8,723 nucleotides of DNA from Bacteroidaceae bacterium. GTDB taxonomy: Bacteria; Bacteroidota; Bacteroidia; Bacteroidales; Bacteroidaceae. The first letter of the stretch is position 1; every line of letters begins with the position of its first letter. Below are positions 1 through 4,700 of the stretch, piece after piece. Where the stretch lies: positions 1 to 8,723 of the forward strand of contig JAFZUB010000072.1 of NCBI GenBank assembly GCA_017618515.1, given 5' to 3'. The translations under genes and the position numbers were made by a program. Below the pieces are notes generated by a model. The model ran no database searches, was not told where the DNA came from, and saw only the letters and a program-made list of their open reading frames with translations.

Positions 1-728
1 ACAATATAACGCATGCGAGTGGCTATCTTGTCGTCAAGACTGCTACGCATGTAATGGACAAGCCCGAAAAGAGAAAACAGGAGTATGGGAATAAGGAGAA
101 TGGAATTAGAAGTTAGGAATGAGGTATTAGGAGTTACGAATGAAGAAAAGGAGGGGATTACGCCATTCACTAAATTCGTGGAGGCCTCCACCAGTGTGCC
201 CTGCACAAGATGCCACGCCGCCCACACCTCGTAGGGGAGCAGCAGTCCCAGAAACAATGCCGCAAGCACGCGTGCCGAAAAAATGCGCAAGGGCATAATC
301 ATCGCCATCACGCTGAAGGGCAGCAGCCACACCGTCTGAGGTAACACCATCGTCAGGCAGCCTAACGCCAAAGAACTGATAAACACCGGCAAATGCGGCC
401 GAGATACATAGGTGGAGAACAATAGTCCGCCCAAATGCATCATATATAGCGTCGTAATGCCCATCACCTCCACGTTCCAACCATGAAGCGGGGCACACAC
501 AGCCATTAACACAACAAATATGGATGAAACAGCCCAACTGCGCACCCTGATAAGTTGCAGCGTGTTGCTCTGCCAGCGCAACACTAATGTTAGTATCAGC
601 ACGCACGCCAGTCCCGCTCCACTCTCCAGTGTATGCGGTGCCTGCCACAACCATAACACCACCGCGATGGCTATACTGACAGGCAGCATGGCCATCGAGG
701 TGGTGATCTGGTGTTTCAGGGAATTCAT
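1..728 (-). CDS. Multi-pass membrane protein, N-terminal part (3' end beyond left edge)
   Basis: Hand translation from the ATG at 728-726 gives 242 codons with no stop down to base 3, so the gene continues past the left edge. The protein is strongly hydrophobic. Likely membrane segments lie near residues 12-29, 36-50, 65-80, 91-106, 113-145 (probably two), 153-171 and 210-225, with basic residues between them (RWQ, RVR, PLRIFSAR). It ends in a soluble-looking LDDKIATRMRYI stretch. The start is chosen because it lies four bases after the stop of the upstream BACON-NPCBM gene and is preceded by AGGAA. The overlapping 127-654 minus-strand ORF is judged a shadow: it has few clear membrane spans and starts at an isolated ATG inside this gene. 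I do not recognise the family with confidence. The SFSVMAMIMPLRI...LGLLLPY pattern faintly recalls DUF6427-like Bacteroidota membrane proteins. Function unknown. Residues 196-216 are encoded by a 21-bp repeat described separately. Confidence 0.8.
   Translation of the reverse strand, partial: MNSLKHQITTSMAMLPVSIAIAVVLWLWQAPHTLESGAGLACVLILTLVLRWQSNTLQLIRVRSWAVSSIFVVLMAVCAPLHGWNVEVMGITTLYMMHLGGLLFSTYVSRPHLPVFISSLALGCLTMVLPQTVWLLPFSVMAMIMPLRIFSARVLAALFLGLLLPYEVWAAWHLVQGTLVEASTNLVNGVIPSFSSFVTPNTSFLTSNSILLIPILLFSLFGLVHYMRSSLDDKIATRMRYI
81..143 (-). repeat. In-frame 21-bp (seven-codon) direct repeat inside the membrane protein gene
   Basis: Bases 123-143 and 102-122 are consecutive 21-base units matching at 18 of 21 positions. 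They are read as SFVTPNT and SFLTSNS (residues 196-209). Bases 81-101 form a much more diverged third unit read as ILLIPIL. On the plus strand the tract has the form gttaggaatgaggtattagg, a purine-rich sequence with ATTAGG/GTTAGG/GAAT themes, unlike the C-rich coding sequence around it. Because the period is a multiple of three, the reading frame is kept and returns to an ordinary membrane segment (LLFSLFGLVHYM). Similar ATTAGGAGTTAGGAAT tracts occur, as I recall, in noncoding DNA of other Bacteroidota, so this could be an inserted dispersed repeat. That origin is inference. Confidence 0.7.
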
Positions 729-735
729 GTTCCTA
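729..735 (-). promoter_or_regulatory. Ribosome binding site overlapping the upstream stop codon
   Basis: Read on the minus strand the junction is TAGGAACATG. The TAG stop of the BACON-NPCBM gene supplies the first bases of an AGGAA Shine-Dalgarno-like sequence, followed by the ATG of the membrane protein gene. Most Bacteroidota starts lack such a site, and the other two visible starts in this window do lack it. The overlap suggests translational coupling, with ribosomes finishing the first gene re-starting on the second. It is the main support for choosing the start at 728. Confidence 0.55.
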
Positions 736-1578
736 TTCCACTACCTCGGGCTTGTCGGCGGTAAGCTCGAAATACGGATTGCCTAGGTCGATATGGTCGC
801 CCCAATTAGAACCATCGGGGTCAAACTCTATCTCCATCATCTTAGCACCGTGGGTATTGATGTCAAGATGCACTGCTTGCTTGTCGAGAATGGTGATACG
901 GCCTGCTGCCACCTCCTTGCCGTCTAGCAGCACCTTGTAGAGGGCGTTGCCGTGATTGCTTACAGTGCGGGTGAGTATCTCGTCATCGATACCGAGGTCG
1001 CAAACAAAGCGCATTGCACCGTTGAGCTTTATCTTGAACGTGGATGGTGCGTGAGTGGCAATGGCCGACTCGTATGTGTTGTTCTTAATACGAATCTTAC
1101 GTCCGTCAACGGATTTGTTGACCAGTATCTCCTTGATATACTCATCGTGAGTAGCGTGGCTGAGATCTAGGTCTGCCAGCTTCACAAAGTTGCCTGAAGT
1201 AGGCAGCGCGAAAAACTGGTCGTGTCCAGGCTCCGGCTTCTGAGTCACGGTTACCACGCGCGACACATTCTCCTTCTTGGTGGTGAGTATGATGCGTGCG
1301 GTGCGCGGCACGAAACTCTCGTTCTTCTGTGCAGTGATGACAATCAAACCATCCTTCTCGCTCGCAGTGAGCCATTTACTGCGGCAGTATAACTCGTAGG
1401 GCGACTTGGCAGTCACGAATACCGATGCCTCGGTCTGGTCAAATGGGATTTGCACATCGTCGGTGCTAACCTGTATAAGCTCGCGCGGCTGGTAATACTT
1501 AATGTCAGGGGTAGCGGCGCTGAGAAGGCCTACCACAAAGAGGCCAGCTAACACGGAAAGGATTCTAACTCTAATCAT
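733..1578 (-). CDS. Secreted BACON-NPCBM carbohydrate-binding protein
   Basis: This is a 281-residue protein with a signal peptide at about residues 1-22 (MIRVR then a hydrophobic stretch ending LLSAA), without a convincing lipobox. Residues about 34-114 form a BACON domain, an Ig-like beta-sandwich thought to bind carbohydrate or mucin: VSTDDVQIPFDQTEASVFV, a central KWLTAS, and a terminal RVVTVTQKP. Residues about 131-273 match an NPCBM (galactose-binding-like) domain, with ATHAPS at 174-179, LGIDDEI at 195-201, a VLLDGKEVAAG strand and a closing GDHIDLGNPYFEL at 260-272. No catalytic domain is present, so a binding or adhesion role in the periplasm or on the surface is likely; the ligand is not predictable. 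It is the first gene of a two-gene operon with the membrane protein (4-bp spacing) and is divergent from the GH2 gene. The start is preceded by A/T-rich sequence with no Shine-Dalgarno site, and a promoter lies about 45 bases upstream. The coding assignment is firm; the domain edges are approximate. Confidence 0.92.
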   Translation of the reverse strand: MIRVRILSVLAGLFVVGLLSAATPDIKYYQPRELIQVSTDDVQIPFDQTEASVFVTAKSPYELYCRSKWLTASEKDGLIVITAQKNESFVPRTARIILTTKKENVSRVVTVTQKPEPGHDQFFALPTSGNFVKLADLDLSHATHDEYIKEILVNKSVDGRKIRIKNNTYESAIATHAPSTFKIKLNGAMRFVCDLGIDDEILTRTVSNHGNALYKVLLDGKEVAAGRITILDKQAVHLDINTHGAKMMEIEFDPDGSNWGDHIDLGNPYFELTADKPEVVE

Positions 1579-1619
1579 ATTGATAAAGGTTATTAGTTAA
1601 TGTTCACATTTTGCCGTTG

Positions 1620-1653
1620 CTAAGTTACGAAAAAATTCTTGCTCAGCCCCAAA
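1620..1653 (-). promoter_or_regulatory. Bacteroidota-type promoter for the BACON-NPCBM operon
   Basis: Read on the minus strand there is TTTG (complement of 1650-1653) as a -33 element. After 22 bases, TTTTTTCG leads into TAACTTAG (complement of 1620-1627), which matches the -7 consensus TAnnTTTG at all but one fixed position. The TTTTTCGTAACTT context is common for Bacteroidales promoters. The spacing is slightly longer than usual. Transcription would start near base 1613, giving a leader of about 35 bases before the ATG at 1578. Confidence 0.6.
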
Positions 1654-1657
1654 ATGC

Positions 1658-1680
1658 AGTAAAAAATAGTAAAAAGTAAG
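1658..1680. repeat. Ten-base tandem AGTAAAAA repeat between the divergent promoters
   Basis: AGTAAAAAAT (1658-1667) is followed directly by AGTAAAAAGT (1668-1677), nine of ten bases alike, and then a partial AGTAAG. The period is about one helical turn, so the A-tracts are phased on one face of the DNA. The repeat lies upstream of both -33 elements. It could bend the DNA, act as an upstream promoter element or bind a regulator. No factor can be named. Confidence 0.5.
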
Positions 1681-1690
1681 GATTTAGCAA

Positions 1691-1719
1691 TTGAGAATAA
1701 TGAGATTTTTGTAATTTTG
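1691..1719 (+). promoter_or_regulatory. Bacteroidota-type promoter for the GH2 gene
   Basis: TAATTTTG at 1712-1719 fits the -7 consensus TAnnTTTG exactly. TTG at 1691-1693 is a plausible -33 element 18 bases upstream. The predicted transcription start is near 1726, leaving a leader of about 25 bases rich in A (ACTAAAAAAACGATT) ahead of the ATG at 1751 with no Shine-Dalgarno site, as is usual in this phylum. Confidence 0.68.
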
Positions 1720-1750
1720 CGGTGACAAACTTGAAACTAAAAAAACGATT

Positions 1751-4700
1751 ATGAAGCATTCTATGTTTTTCCGTTTGCTGCTGGTGGCTATGGTCACTAT
1801 GATGATGTGCCCCGGCAGCCTTAAGGCTGATTGGAAGATGGCCAAGGTAACCATCCAGACTCCGTTTGCCGCTGCAGTGAGTCCTACCAACGCCTTGCCT
1901 GAATATCCGCGTCCACAGATGGTACGCTCCGAATGGATGAACCTCAACGGTCTCTGGGATTTCAGTTCTATGGCCTCCTACAACGACAACATCCCCACTT
2001 CAGGATGGTATGAGATTCTCGTGCCCTACTGCGTGGAGAGTGCACTCAGTGGACTGAAGACCCACTACGAGAGCATGGCCTACAGACGCGACTTCACGGT
2101 GCCCGCCAGCTGGACTGGCAAGCGCGTTCTGCTCAACTTCGAGGCCGTTGACTGGCGTTGCTCCGTCTATGTGAACGGCACCAAGGTGGGCAGCCACGAC
2201 GGTGGCTACGACCCCTTCACGTTTGACATCACCGACTATATTCAGTTCGGGCAACAAAACGAGGTGGCCCTCAAGGTGTTTGACCCCACCGACCGCTGGT
2301 CAGTGCCTCGCGGCAAACAGGTGCGCAACCCCGGAGGCATTTTCTACACAGCCTGCTCCGGCATCTGGCAGACGGTGTGGCTGGAGGCCGTGAACCCCTC
2401 TTATATTCAGGACTTCCACCTCACGCCCGACATTGACGCCGAGACACTCACCATCAACGCCACTGCCGGTGGTGACACCGACAAGGTATCAAAGATCAAG
2501 GCCACTGCCTACCACGGCACCCAAAAGGTAGCCGAGGGCGAGGGACAGCCTGGCGAAGACATTGTGCTCAGCATCACCAACCCCGACCTATGGAACCCCG
2601 ACCATCCGTTCCTCTACGACCTCAAACTAGAACTGCTCGACACCGACGGCAAGAAGGACGAGGTGCAGAGTTACTTCGGTATGCGCAAGATAAGTCTGGC
2701 CCGCGACAAGGACGGCTACTACCGCATGATGCTCAACAATGAGTTTGTCTTCCAGACCGGTCCGCTCGACCAGGGCTACTGGCCTGAGAGCAACCTCACC
2801 CCGCCCTCCGACGAGGCTATGCAGTATGACATCGTGCAGATGAAGAAGTATGGCTTCAATATGGTGCGCAAACACCTCAAGGTGGAGCCGCGCCGCTGGT
2901 ATTACTGGACCGACAAGCTCGGCCTGATGGTTTGGCAAGACATGCCCTCTATGAACTACGGCGGCAGCAAGGACGACGGTGTCACCAACGATGCCAATAT
3001 GTTCACGCCCGAACTCACGGCCATGGTCAATTTGCACTACAACACCCCATCTATCATCAACTGGGTCATCTTCAACGAAGCCGGCGGACAGCACGACACA
3101 AAGAAATATGTTGATCTTGTACGCTCGCTCGACAAGACACGCCTTATCGACGAGGCCTCGGGCTGGACCCACTACGGCTACGGCGACATCTTCGACAACC
3201 ATCCCTATCCCGCCCCCTCGGCTCCCACCACCACCAAGGCACAAGCCACGGCTGACGGTGAGTACGGCGGCATCAAGTATGCCATCGACGGCCACCTTTG
3301 GAAAGGCGAGGGCTGGGGCTATGCCTCAGTGGAAGATGCGGAAGAATATGACAGCACTGTCTGCAACTACCTCAACAAACTGGCTTTCTACAAGACCTAC
3401 AAGGGCATGTCGGCCGCTGTCTATACGCAGCTCACCGATGTGGAGATTGAGGTCAACGGTATGATGACCTACGACCGTATGGTCAAGACCGATATCAACA
3501 AAATTTACAAAGCCAACCGCAATCTCATCGAGCACGAAGGTATAGAGGAAGTCTATATCCTACCACCCGCCAATATCAGTCCGCAGAGCTGGCGCTACAC
3601 TACCACGCAGCCTGCCACCGGATGGCAGAAGACCGACTTCGACGACGGCGAATGGATGGTAGGCAACTCCGGCTTCGGCGCCAACGGTCTGGCTAACATG
3701 ACCTACGGCACACGCTGGACCACCACCGACATCTGGCTCCGCAAGACAGTAAGCCTCGACCTCACCGAAGAGGAACTGGCCAAGCTACAGATGATTATAT
3801 ACAACGACGAGGACGTGGAGGTTTACTTCAACGGCTCGCTCGTCTATTCCGCCACCGGCTACCTCACCGACTATAAGACCGTAGGCTTCACCTCCAACAC
3901 CCGCAAGGCTGTCATACCCAATGGCGACAACCTCATTGCCATCCATGTCAAGCAGACCAGCGGCGGACAGTTTATCGATCTCGCTCTGCAGTTGGCACAA
4001 GAAGTAGAGGAGCGCACTCCTGACCGTGTAGTGCAGATTAATATGGACTATACCAAGAGCTCGGAGGTAAACTTCGCCATTGGCTACAGCCTTAACCCCG
4101 ACGCTACGGAGCCCGACACTCTCAAGTCGTTCACCCGCCTGACCTTTGCTGACGGCGAGGCCAACTATATAGGTATCAACGACGGCGCATTGCTTACTCC
4201 CAAGACTGTGCAGTTTGACATCTCCGACTTCGTGAGCGAGGTGCCCGAAGGGTCACGCATCAAGTACTTCGTGTATGTCAAGCCGCAGACTGCTGGCACC
4301 GGCGAGGGCACTATCCACAGTTGCTCGGTGATTGATTACACCCACAACCCCGAGGGCGAGCAGACACCGCTCACTCTTGAGCCCGTCACTGTTAGCCACG
4401 CCACAGGCACCATACTGCTTACCGCGGCAGCCACTCCCGAGAGCTACAACGCTCCTCGCAACGCCACACTTAACGTCAATGGTCTCCTGCAGTGGGACAT
4501 CCCTTCCTCAACCACAGCCCAGCTGCAGGGCTACAAGGTCTATGCCAACGATGTGGAGGAGACCGCTCTTTCCAAGAACACTCTCTCCTACACCATAGCA
4601 AACCCTACCTCCACCTACACCGTCACCGCTGTTTACACCACTGGTGAGTCGGAGCCGTCAAACAAAGCCGTTGTGCCCAACATCTATGAGAAGAAAAACA

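Noticed and set aside
127..654. Minus-strand ORF of 175 codons as the gene at the left end
   Set aside because: A different minus-strand frame is open from 728 to the edge with clear membrane segments and operon-like spacing. The 175-codon ORF begins at an isolated ATG inside it and has a composition typical of a shadow frame.
520..786. Plus-strand ORF across the membrane protein and BACON-NPCBM junction
   Set aside because: It overlaps two better-supported genes on the other strand and has no promoter or recognisable product.
1810..1830. Lipoprotein signal at MMMCPG in the GH2 leader
   Set aside because: The residues before the Cys (MMM) do not fit a lipobox, whereas SLKA followed by Asp is a good signal peptidase I site.
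2627..3295. Minus-strand ORF (222 codons) opposite the GH2 catalytic barrel
   Set aside because: The sense strand here carries the conserved catalytic motifs. The antisense product is a Val/His/Gly-rich shadow with no start signal.
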